From positions 1,674,001 to 1,738,000 of the forward strand of contig NZ_CP157940.1 in the NCBI RefSeq assembly GCF_040207125.1: a stretch of DNA of 64,000 nt, written 5' to 3'. The translations under genes and the position numbers were made by a program. Below, piece by piece: positions 53,738 through 64,000 of this stretch. The stretch's first letter is position 1. Each line of letters opens with the position of its first letter. The notes under the pieces were generated by a model that did no database searches, was not told the DNA's origin, and saw only the letters and a program-made list of their open reading frames with translations. Source of the DNA: Lacrimispora sp. BS-2. GTDB lineage: Bacteria > Bacillota > Clostridia > Lachnospirales > Lachnospiraceae.

Positions 53738-55111
53738 TTAATACCCAATAAATTTAGGTTCAACTCTTCTGCCTGCGATTTGTTCTATTGCATAAGCTGT
53801 GTTTAATAATTCTTCATCAGTTTGGGCGGTGATATTTATTCCAAAAGGCATTCCATCATTATATAGCCCGCAGGGTACTGTAATCGCCGGTAAACCTGTA
53901 TATTGAACAATTGGGTGATCTTTAAATATAATACATACATTTACATCCTTAAGCTGATCCTTCATATATAGTTTAGTGAACTCTATATCTTTTAATATAT
54001 CCAGATAAATAGATTCTGTCATTTCACCAGAGGTATTATTCTGGGCATCTTCTAATAATATTTGACCATATCTTAAAGTTTCTTCTTTATGAATATTGTT
54101 AAAATCAATTATTTCCTTTAAATTTTTTATTTTATAATCTAACGGTAATTCAGCTAAATATTGATTCATCGCATGTTTAAACTCATATTTTTTAATGATA
54201 TCTATCTTTTTATTAGGAATTGTGTTGAGATGTATTTGTTTTAAGATTGCACCAGCTTCCTTTAAGTTATCTAAAACACCATTAGCCTTCTTTTCTTCTT
54301 CCTGCGACATATTATCTATGGCAGATTGATCAATTCCTATTACAGTACCTTTAAGATTTGTCTTTTCTGTAAAGTGTATTTTATTAGCTGATATTTCATT
54401 AAAAATAATGATTGCATCTTTAACGGTTCTTGTCATGGGACCAGCCATATCAAGAGTAAAACTTATCGGTATAATCCCTTTTATGCTCAAAGTCCCCTTG
54501 CCTGGACGATACCCTACAATACCATTCTTTAAACCGGGGGATATGATAGAGCCAGAAGTATCCGTGCCAAAAGCTGCCGTACATAAATTAGCTGCTACTG
54601 CAACTCCTGAACCGGTGCTAGAGCCTGCCGGATTTTCACCTAAAACGTATGGTGATTTTACAATTCCTCCTTTGGAACTATATCCGTTTGGCATTCCTTT
54701 CGTCATATAATTGGCAAATTCAGTCATATTTGTTTTGCCAAGAATAACAGCACCTTTTTTTCTCAAAATTTTTACAATCTCAGCGTCCGTTTCTGGGCTT
54801 GAATCTGCCAATGCCAGTGATCCTGCGGATGTGTGCAATCTATCTGCAGTATTTATATTATCTTTTAAAAGAATAGGTACCCCATAAAGCAAACCAGAAT
54901 CATCCTTATTTCTTTCATCAAGCTCTTCTGCTATTGTAATAGCATCAGAATTTATCTCAAGAATAGAATTTAATCCATTAAAACCTTTGTCGAAAGAGTC
55001 AATTTGCTCTAAATATTGTGAAACAATCTCTTTTATAGAGAAAGTTTTATTTTTTATTATTTTACTTAATTCAGTTATTGTTACTTCGTTTAAATTTATT
55101 TTGGCTGCCAT
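53738..55111 (-). CDS. Amidase signature family enzyme
   Basis: A 457-residue amidase. Catalytic Lys in GVPILLKDNINTAD (about residue 83), the Ser of the AGSSTGSGVAVA loop and the Ser nucleophile in GTDTSGSIISPG. Both serine loops differ slightly from the usual GGSSGGSA / GTDTGGSI. Hydrolyses an unknown amide; GatA-like but with no GatB/GatC nearby. Cytoplasmic, no signal. Monocistronic. AT-rich codon use unlike the GC-richer genes of the first 30 kb. Confidence 0.88.
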   Translation of the reverse strand: MAAKINLNEVTITELSKIIKNKTFSIKEIVSQYLEQIDSFDKGFNGLNSILEINSDAITIAEELDERNKDDSGLLYGVPILLKDNINTADRLHTSAGSLALADSSPETDAEIVKILRKKGAVILGKTNMTEFANYMTKGMPNGYSSKGGIVKSPYVLGENPAGSSTGSGVAVAANLCTAAFGTDTSGSIISPGLKNGIVGYRPGKGTLSIKGIIPISFTLDMAGPMTRTVKDAIIIFNEISANKIHFTEKTNLKGTVIGIDQSAIDNMSQEEEKKANGVLDNLKEAGAILKQIHLNTIPNKKIDIIKKYEFKHAMNQYLAELPLDYKIKNLKEIIDFNNIHKEETLRYGQILLEDAQNNTSGEMTESIYLDILKDIEFTKLYMKDQLKDVNVCIIFKDHPIVQYTGLPAITVPCGLYNDGMPFGINITAQTDEELLNTAYAIEQIAGRRVEPKFIGY

Positions 55112-55187
55112 ATTAATCTTGTATAATGTTTTTAGAAGTTAAACACCATAGCTTCCTTTCTTTTTAATATCGTGGTTCAATACATTC

Positions 55188-55940
55188 AGATACTGTGGAC
55201 TTTTGATTATTGCCCTGTAGCTTTGACTACTCTATAGGAGTGTATTGCCGCTACCTTTATCTGAATTGTTTATTAGCTGGAGGTGCCGCAGCATTGCTCC
55301 TGAGTACTTATTTCAGTCAAGTCTACGATGATAATGTTTGGTGAATATCACGGTATCAGACTTTTAGAAAAGGAGGGTTAACCTCATGATTTACGTTGGT
55401 ATTGATATTGCCAAACTCTATTATTTCGCCTCCGCCATATCTTCTGATGGCGAAGTACTCATCGAGCCGTTCATATTTTCTAATGACGGTGATGGCTTCC
55501 AAATGCTAGTCTCTAAACCCGATTCCCACGAACATGACAGCAACATCATCGGTCTTGAATCAACGGCACACTATGGCGACAACCTGGTCCGATACCTTGT
55601 TGCCGGTTCCTTCAATGTGTGTGTTATCAACCCGATCAAGACATCTACTATGCGTAAAAATAACATACGCAAGAAAAAGACGGACAAAGCCGGCACTTAC
55701 ATCATTGCCAAAACGCTTATGATTCAGGAATCCTACAGGTTCTTTACTTTTTATAACTTAGATACGCCCTTGTAAATGCAACTCATAACGTTATGAAAAA
55801 CAATGCCACCTTCAAGGCTTATTATGATACCAAGATGTCGGAAGGCCGGACTCATTATAATGCTCTTGGCATTGTGCCGGAAACTTGTCAGGGTCATCTG
55901 GAAGATGCTTACTGACGAAGTTGAATTTAATCTCGATTAA
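55188..55940 (+). mobile_element. IS110-family element, degenerate
   Basis: The left flank starts with AGATACTGTGGACT (55188-55201), shared with 35237. The transposase start (55386, MIYVGIDIAKLYYFASAISS, RuvC-like first Asp) runs to KKKTDKAGTYIIAKTLM and then leaves frame at about 55770. Later pieces KNNATFKAYYDTKMSEGRTH (about 55797) and, in another frame, HCAGKLVRVIWKMLTDEVEF (about 55865-55935) are the IS110 C-terminus. The middle with the serine domain core is deleted. Inactive. The following 55941-56170 includes the right-end-like TATGCTTGACTTTTC at about 56049. Confidence 0.75.
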
Positions 55941-56522
55941 AAGATCTGTATACCAATATCGGTAGATTTTGAAAATGCACCCTTAGGGAACTTTATTAAA
56001 GTTACTCTTTTTTACCATCGATACAAAAAAGAAATTTCCTACAAATTTATGCTTGACTTTTCATAGCTGGTCTCCTGCATCTATTTGACGTTCTCTCATG
56101 TATCAATAATAGTTTTATTTTTACTATTATCTTCCTATATATTTCGATTTATTCATAGTAACGTTAGCAGATAAGTATTATAAAGCTAAGCTTATACCCC
56201 AAAATACGTTGCAACGCCGCAAAGAAATGATATTGTGGTCAATTAACAAAAATATTTTGCCATTTCCTAACCTTATTAAACAGGTCTTTTTCCTCCCGTT
56301 GAGCCGAATAGCTGCTTCATCGAAAGTCTGTTCCCCTGTTCCGGAAGTTAGCTGCAAACTCATTAGCTGTTTGCCGAAGGTAAGACCTCCCTTTTGGCAG
56401 TGAGGGATATCGCATTGGTTTCCTTCGGAGTGATTCTAATACGCGAGGTTGCTGATGCTCCGGTTATCATGGGTATCTCAAAGCCTGCTGATCTAAAATT
56501 CCCACCGAGAGGAGGTGATACG

Positions 56523-56681
56523 ATGAACCCACTTTACGTTGGCATTGGCTATGACCTCAAATACAAAGAGGTCAACAGGTTTCAGCACAAACGTGCGCTC
56601 GCTTTAACTGCCCGAAAACTGGTTCGGTTGGTTTTTCGACTGCTGAAAGACAACCGCCTATATATCCCGGTCGAGGACTAA
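56523..56681 (+). mobile_element. IS110-family deletion derivative
   Basis: ATG at 56523 after GAGGAGG encodes the exact start of an IS110 transposase (MNPLYVGIG), then joins directly to the C-terminal end of one (FQHKRALALTARKLVRLVFR, LLKDNRLYIP). About 350 internal codons are missing, which makes it look like a non-autonomous miniature element. The upstream flank 56178-56520 holds no gene I could assign. Confidence 0.65.
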
Positions 56682-57395
56682 AGTCCTCAACCACAGGCCG
56701 CCCTGTTTTTTAAAGCACAAGGGCAGGGCTTAAGTTTGTGTTGCCTTTTTACCGTCAAGCAAGCCTTTAAGGTGGCTTTTTAACTCTTTCATTTATTTTT
56801 TTCCTCTTGACTCAATACCATTAGACTTTTTGAATTTTGACTAATTATACCTTATTTTTACATTGTTTTCAATATTCCTCTTGCTATGTATAAAACATTC
56901 GCATTAATCTTGTTAATCTTTTGTTTATTTAATAAAATACTATAAAATATGTATTTTAACAGATCAATTATCGAATCTGCTCAAAGTGCTTTTCTTTTAT
57001 TCCGCAGAATCATCGGATTTCTGCCGCCAGGTGCAACAGGAAATTTGAGATAGCAAAGTATTCAGTTCATAATACAAAAACTGCATTTTGTTTAACTTTA
57101 TTCTGCTTTATTTAATCCATTCTCACGCCTCTAATCTTTTCCTTTTTTTCTTCTTGCCTTAAACATATGATGTAATGAAGTATGATTCTGTCTTTTATAT
57201 TAATTACTGTTATCTCAAGCCATATTTATTCATGCCTTGTTGGCAAATCCAGTCCGGGAAAGCCGTATTGGAAACAAATCAAAGATTTATTAATATACTA
57301 TAATAAGTGGTTGTGAAATTTATTAAAAAGCTGAAATTTATATGGCATTCAAAATTTTGCAGACACCTAAAATATAAGCAGAAAGGAGGTCAATA
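56682..57395. other. AT-rich spacer between IS remnants and the surface-protein genes
   Basis: No gene seen. It begins with GC-richer inverted-repeat sequence (about 56710-56745, GCCCTG ... CAGGGC) that probably is the IS110 end, followed by T-rich sequence. From 56800 it is AT-rich and should include the promoter for the DUF4183 gene, which has a strong AAAGGAGG ribosome site at about 57381-57388. Sporulation sigma-factor promoters are expected but I cannot place one with confidence. Confidence 0.35.
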
Positions 57396-57776
57396 ATGGC
57401 TACGCAATTATTCAAACTCGTAATAGATGCTACTACTACAACCGATACTGCTATTAATCCGGAAGTTGATAAATATTTTTATGAGCTGAGAGAAGATGAA
57501 AGAACTGGTGGTACAATTACTATTCCAGCTACTCAATTTACGGATAACAATGGTGATATTATGACAGGTAATCTTACCACTGCTGCTACAGATAATGGAT
57601 ATTACCTTTTATTTATAAATGGCGTATTACAGCAATCCAGTTTGTATACAGTCAGTACCGACGGTTCGCAGGTTGTTATTACTGATGCAGCTACAGTTCC
57701 TGTTGGCGCACCAATTACCTTAATTGTAAATAACTTTGCTCCGGTATCTGATTCTACAACCACAGTAACAACGTAA
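57396..57776 (+). CDS. DUF4183 domain protein
   Basis: A 126-residue protein. The DUF4183 pattern is clear: [40 protein letters not shown] and PVGAPITLIVNNFA. The threonine-rich ends (ATTTTDT, DSTTTVTT) are typical of surface-exposed or fibre-like small proteins. The same FINGVLQ unit recurs three times in the next gene. DUF4183 proteins occur in spore formers and are thought to belong to outer spore or cell-surface layers. No signal peptide, which suits assembly from the mother cell. Confidence 0.85.
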   Translation: MATQLFKLVIDATTTTDTAINPEVDKYFYELREDERTGGTITIPATQFTDNNGDIMTGNLTTAATDNGYYLLFINGVLQQSSLYTVSTDGSQVVITDAATVPVGAPITLIVNNFAPVSDSTTTVTT

Positions 57777-57886
57777 CTATTATATTTAAGGATGTGTAAT
57801 CATTTGCACATCCTTTTGTTTTCAAGGATTTCTATTTTTATAATAAAGAACCTATTTTTTATGGAATACATAAAATAATAAAATAG

Positions 57887-60850
<2,964 letters not shown>

Positions 60851-60927
60851 ATGAACTGTTTTATGAGAAAACCATCTATTCTAAATATCATATGTTTGAA
60901 CTATAAAAATGTATAGGAGTTTTATCA

Positions 60928-61302
60928 ATGGACAATAACACGAAACTAATGAGCATTGTTTTTAGTTCGGAAGAAAACCCATTATTTACAAGAGAATATG
61001 CTTCTGATATTGTCTTGTTCCAAACGTTTTCTGCCGCACAGACCAATACAGCAATCTGGACACCAGATTCCGGTAAAAGTATATTTCTTACGGCATTTCA
61101 GGTCTCGGCTTCTGTTCCGTTGACTATTCAACTAAAGAGAGGGGGTAATAATTCTTTTTTGTCAATCATTCTTACAAGTACACTTGCCACTTATGGTGAA
61201 AGCTACCCTTCTCCAATTAAGTTTAACCCGGATGAAGTAATCTCCGTCACTACAAGTGCTGCAGGAACCGTAAATATATCCCTCATGGGCTATGAATTTT
61301 AA
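60928..61302 (+). CDS. Small beta-rich protein of the surface cluster
   Basis: A 124-residue protein of unknown family. Core AIWTPDSGKSIFLTAFQVSA then NNSFLSIILTSTLATYG and the end INISLMGYEF-like tail (VNISLMGYEF). The core and tail recur in the next gene (SIWVPEAQKSILLTAVEVSA, ITLFGYEA), so the two are paralogues. Its place behind the DUF4183/DUF11 gene and its ribosome site TAGGAG suggest one functional set. Confidence 0.7.
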   Translation: MDNNTKLMSIVFSSEENPLFTREYASDIVLFQTFSAAQTNTAIWTPDSGKSIFLTAFQVSASVPLTIQLKRGGNNSFLSIILTSTLATYGESYPSPIKFNPDEVISVTTSAAGTVNISLMGYEF

Positions 61303-61332
61303 GGCCATGATAAAACATCGAAGGAGGATTTC

Positions 61333-62226
61333 ATGGCTAAACAAATTATTCAAAGAAACAATAGTATGGTACAGGATAACCAACAAATTAATGTAACCCT
61401 GGAAGAAAGCTCAGATATCATTAAATATGATAGTTTTGGTATTTTATCTGCCAAAAAAAGTATTTGGGTTCCGGAGGCACAGAAAAGCATTCTTCTCACT
61501 GCAGTGGAGGTATCGGCGCCCCTGGATATATCCATTATACTAAGTGATGGTGATAATGACTTTCTCTCTCTGAGAGTAACGGAACTCCTCAGCACTGTAA
61601 GCCAGCGCTTCTCTTCCGCTTACAGGCTTAAAACCAATAATGCCCTTATGATCAGTACATCTGATGAAAAAATAAACTGTAATACTTCCGGTGCTGTCAG
61701 TGCAACACAAGTTGCTTATAATAGCAGAAGCGATTTCATTAATGTTAATAATGCTGTCGGACTTGCTAACGGAAGTCTTGCTGTTTTAAATTCAGGATTG
61801 CTTAATCAAACAAGAGGGAGGATCATTTTAGGATATAGTATGCTGCCATCAAACTATGCCTATTTAGAAATTACAAGTGTTGTGATTAAATATTATTGCC
61901 GCCTTAGTCTGACCCTGGCAGTGGGGGTCAGTTCAATGATACTCTATTGGCGGCCTGATTCCCTGGAAAACTGGATCGAATTACAGCAAATGAGCCTTTC
62001 CTTAATAGGAGCTATTGATTATTTAACAGTTCCTGTCACATATGACATAACCAATGCAGTACTGCAAGCATCAAATCCCTGGGAAGTAATCAGTAATATG
62101 CAGACATCATTTGTCGGAACTCATACCGGACTGGGCCTTGGAAATGCAGTGCAGCTGGATGCGGTAGAAGTTAAAATCTGTATGTCCGGTAAAAACCAAA
62201 TTACACTTTTTGGCTATGAAGCCTAG
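61333..62226 (+). CDS. Paralogue of the preceding protein with a long insertion
   Basis: A 297-residue protein. Residues about 40-115 and the last 12 match the 124-residue neighbour. Between them lie about 165 residues (SGAVSATQVAYNSRSDFINV, GRIILGYSMLPSNYAYLEIT, TSFVGTHTGLGLGNAVQLDA) absent from it, resembling a separate beta domain inserted before the terminal strand. No signal peptide. Unknown function, probably structural. Start follows GAAGGAGG and the gene is ended by the perfect hairpin at 62252-62295. Confidence 0.7.
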   Translation: MAKQIIQRNNSMVQDNQQINVTLEESSDIIKYDSFGILSAKKSIWVPEAQKSILLTAVEVSAPLDISIILSDGDNDFLSLRVTELLSTVSQRFSSAYRLKTNNALMISTSDEKINCNTSGAVSATQVAYNSRSDFINVNNAVGLANGSLAVLNSGLLNQTRGRIILGYSMLPSNYAYLEITSVVIKYYCRLSLTLAVGVSSMILYWRPDSLENWIELQQMSLSLIGAIDYLTVPVTYDITNAVLQASNPWEVISNMQTSFVGTHTGLGLGNAVQLDAVEVKICMSGKNQITLFGYEA

Positions 62227-62251
62227 GTTGTTAAATGAACGTAATAAGTGT

Positions 62252-62295
62252 TAATGGGTATGAGGAACATTAAATAATGTTCCTCATACCCATTA
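62252..62295. terminator. Perfect 20-bp hairpin between convergent genes
   Basis: Arms at 62252-62271 and 62276-62295 are exact complements with a 4-base loop. No long T-run on either side, but position and strength fit a shared terminator. Confidence 0.75.
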
Positions 62296-62311
62296 CGTGC
62301 AAAGTGTTATA

Positions 62312-63568
62312 TTATTGTACCAACCGGAGGAGTTTATCATCTCCGGGATTCGGAATCCCTCTGCCATCCAAGTTACTGGTTGTAAGGTATATAAAACCAT
62401 CCCCCGCCTGATAGGCCTCCCTTAATCGTCCGTAATTGCCTTGCAATAACGGTTCCACATTAACCACTTGTGTCCCTGATTCATCAAAGGTGATTGCCAG
62501 GAGTATATTCCCCCTGAGTGTCGATACAAACAACTGTCCCATTCGGGGACCGGAGGTTATAAAGGCTATTCCCGCAGGGGCCCAAGTATTATCCTCACTT
62601 TGTATGACAGGTTTAATAAAATCATATCCCTGCATTTCCTCATCACCTGTAACCAAAGGCCAGCCATAGTTGCCGCCCGGTTGTATAATATTAATTTCAT
62701 CATGGGCTGTTTCTCCATGATCCGAGGCATATAGCAAACCCCTGTTATTCCAGGCCAAGCCCTGAGGATTTCTAAGTCCCAGGGCGTAAACTGGTAAACC
62801 CTGAAAGGGATTATCAGGCGGAATACTTCCGTCTGTTCCAATCCGCAGAATCTTACCTGCAAGACTGTTTATGTCCTGTGCAAGATAACGTTCACCGGCA
62901 TCCCCAGTAGTTATATACAGGTAACCATCGGGGCCAATTTTTATTCTTCCGCCATTATGGAACTGACCTGCCGGAATTTGGTCCAAAATAATTTCCTCTC
63001 CGAATGCTGTGTTACCCTGGATATGCATACGTACCACACGGTTGTAAAATCCTCCGTTTTCCTGATAAGTATACATAAGATAAATATATCCGTTTGAAAG
63101 AAAATCCCTGTCCAAAGTAAGCCCCATAAGCCCGCCTTCTCCTGTACTGACAAAAGGAGAGTTGAATGTATATACCGGCACCGGATTTAATATACCGTTT
63201 TCTATGACACGCAAGTTTCCGCTGCGCTCCGTAAAAAACAGCCTGCCATCCTCACTAATGTCTATTGCCCAAGGTATACGGAGGTTTTCTGCAATAGTCT
63301 GAATCTGGAATGAAGAATTCCAAAAGTTAAGTATACCTAACTGATTATAATCCTCTTCGCTTAATCTGATAAACCTTCCGTTAATCATGGCTTCTTCCTT
63401 AATATGCTTTACCGGCATTGCCTGCCGTATCTTTCCTAGTACTATATGTAAAAAACAGAATTTTGTGTGCGGTATCTCTTGTTTAAGTGGAATAATAAAA
63501 ACATCCCCACCTGAAAGTACAATGCTGTTAAAACTATGATTAACCGGCAGTCCTATACTAAATATCAT
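62312..63568 (-). CDS. PQQ-dependent sugar dehydrogenase-like (soluble GDH fold) protein
   Basis: A 418-residue protein whose last 330 residues form the six-bladed GSDH domain: NLRIPWAIDISEDGRLFFTE, GEGGLMGLTLDRDF, FHNGGRIKIGPDGYLYITTG, YALGLRNPQGLAWN, ASDHGETAHDEINIIQPGGN. These conserved segments bind PQQ and Ca in relatives, but many family members in Firmicutes have unknown roles. Unusually, the first 85 residues are not a signal peptide but an extra segment (IVLSGGDVFIIPLKQEIPHT). So it could be cytoplasmic or spore-surface placed. A Met at about residue 51 is a possible alternative start. Confidence 0.8.
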   Translation of the reverse strand: MIFSIGLPVNHSFNSIVLSGGDVFIIPLKQEIPHTKFCFLHIVLGKIRQAMPVKHIKEEAMINGRFIRLSEEDYNQLGILNFWNSSFQIQTIAENLRIPWAIDISEDGRLFFTERSGNLRVIENGILNPVPVYTFNSPFVSTGEGGLMGLTLDRDFLSNGYIYLMYTYQENGGFYNRVVRMHIQGNTAFGEEIILDQIPAGQFHNGGRIKIGPDGYLYITTGDAGERYLAQDINSLAGKILRIGTDGSIPPDNPFQGLPVYALGLRNPQGLAWNNRGLLYASDHGETAHDEINIIQPGGNYGWPLVTGDEEMQGYDFIKPVIQSEDNTWAPAGIAFITSGPRMGQLFVSTLRGNILLAITFDESGTQVVNVEPLLQGNYGRLREAYQAGDGFIYLTTSNLDGRGIPNPGDDKLLRLVQ

Positions 63569-63575
63569 CGGTACA

Positions 63576-63647
63576 TTAGTATAATCCTGTCATTAATCCA
63601 ATACCAAGCATGCATAAAGCTACTATTACACAAGAAGCAATAGACAT
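63576..63647 (-). CDS. 23-residue hydrophobic membrane peptide
   Basis: ATG at 63645-63647 follows TAGGAGTAATT, a good ribosome site. The product (MSIASCVIVALCMLGIGLM plus TGLY) is a single membrane helix with little else. It ends 7 bp before the GDH-like gene start, so they may share a transcript. Small single-helix proteins are common in sporulation gene sets. Function unknown. Confidence 0.5.
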   Translation of the reverse strand: MSIASCVIVALCMLGIGLMTGLY

Positions 63648-63739
63648 AATTACTCCTACTTTTTCAAAGTCTTTGATTGAAAAACAACCGGCAATGAAAT
63701 TGGAATTGAAATGCCTAATAGTTCTGATACTTGAGGAGA

Positions 63740-63900
63740 AAATACCCAAAGTAAAACTGTAACAACAAAACTGCCGTAATCCGACAACTCCGGTGACCAG
63801 GGCAGGTACCGGATCCATTGGCCTCTGCCGTTTCAACCAGCATATAGACGACTGCATCGTCTACCGCATCCCGCTCTTTGTTGTATTATAAAGGGATTTC
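63740..63900 (-). pseudogene. Probable IS66-family transposase C-terminal remnant
   Basis: Minus-strand reading gives AVVYMLVETAEANG, close to the IYSLVETAKANGL signature of IS66 TnpC proteins, preceded in another frame by NTTKSGMR, as in the family's NTxxGA motif. Frameshifts and truncation make it non-functional. The remaining 63648-64000 holds no other feature I could recognise. Confidence 0.45.
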
Positions 63901-64000
63901 TTCTTTATCTTATCTCGTTAGCTTCTTTTCAGTAGTACAAGACCGCACACTAATCTTGTATATATGAGTGTATTTCATCTAATAATTTATTGTCATCTAC

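Overview
The window looks like a chromosomal stretch of an anaerobic, spore-forming Clostridia, most likely a Lachnospiraceae relative (Lacrimispora/Clostridium cluster XIVa type). This rests on moderate-to-low GC, strong AGGAGG-type ribosome binding sites, O2-sensitive Fe-S and radical SAM enzymes, DUF4183/DUF4489-type proteins, and many Firmicutes-typical families. No rRNA, tRNA, CRISPR array or intact prophage was recognised.

1-9.2 kb is a sulfur amino acid module read leftward. It holds a sigma-54 activator, then a perfect -24/-12 promoter, then a PatB/MalY C-S lyase, a dicarboxylate/amino acid symporter, a glutaredoxin-like protein, a CyuA-type cysteine desulfidase, a D-cysteine desulfhydrase-like enzyme, and finally rpoN (sigma-54), cut by the window edge. 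The genes describe uptake and desulfuration of cysteine-type compounds under sigma-54 control, with the sigma factor encoded at the end of the cluster.

9.4-16.5 kb is a divergent cofactor/metal-like cluster. Leftward lie a NirJ/AhbD-like radical SAM/SPASM protein and an FecB-FecD-FecE-type importer. Rightward lie three translationally coupled genes for cytoplasmic proteins: a DUF1858 plus substrate-binding-fold protein without signal peptide, a G3E-like GTPase with CxxC motifs, and a soluble ABC ATPase with no permease. I regard this as the best candidate for an undescribed system.

16.6-31.8 kb carries a D-2-hydroxyacid dehydrogenase, an orphan contractile tail sheath protein without any phage neighbours, a LacI-controlled glycan locus (CUT1 importer plus intracellular GH18 and GH29), an APC permease, a YARHG membrane protein, a glyoxalase-fold protein and a small zinc ribbon.

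32-57 kb is an accessory, decaying region. It has a NifX/Mrp/MinD/DUF134 Fe-S cluster in which nifX is deletion-fused to a minD tail, behind a consensus promoter with two Crp/Fnr-like dyads. It also has frameshifted slipin, WYL, ABC exporter, Ada, flavin reductase and IS3, IS110 and RlmD-like remnants. Among these lie apparently intact genes: YdcF, a pair of RlaP-type nucleotidyltransferases, an AraC/GyrI-like regulator, DUF4489, a nitrilase-family amidase, a QueD-like protein, Ogt, HxlR, a flavodoxin-family protein and an amidase.

57.4-63.6 kb encodes a set of probably surface/spore-associated structural proteins (DUF4183, a 978-residue DUF4183/DUF11-like repeat protein, two paralogous small proteins), followed by a convergent PQQ-dependent glucose dehydrogenase-like protein, a tiny membrane peptide and a likely transposase remnant.
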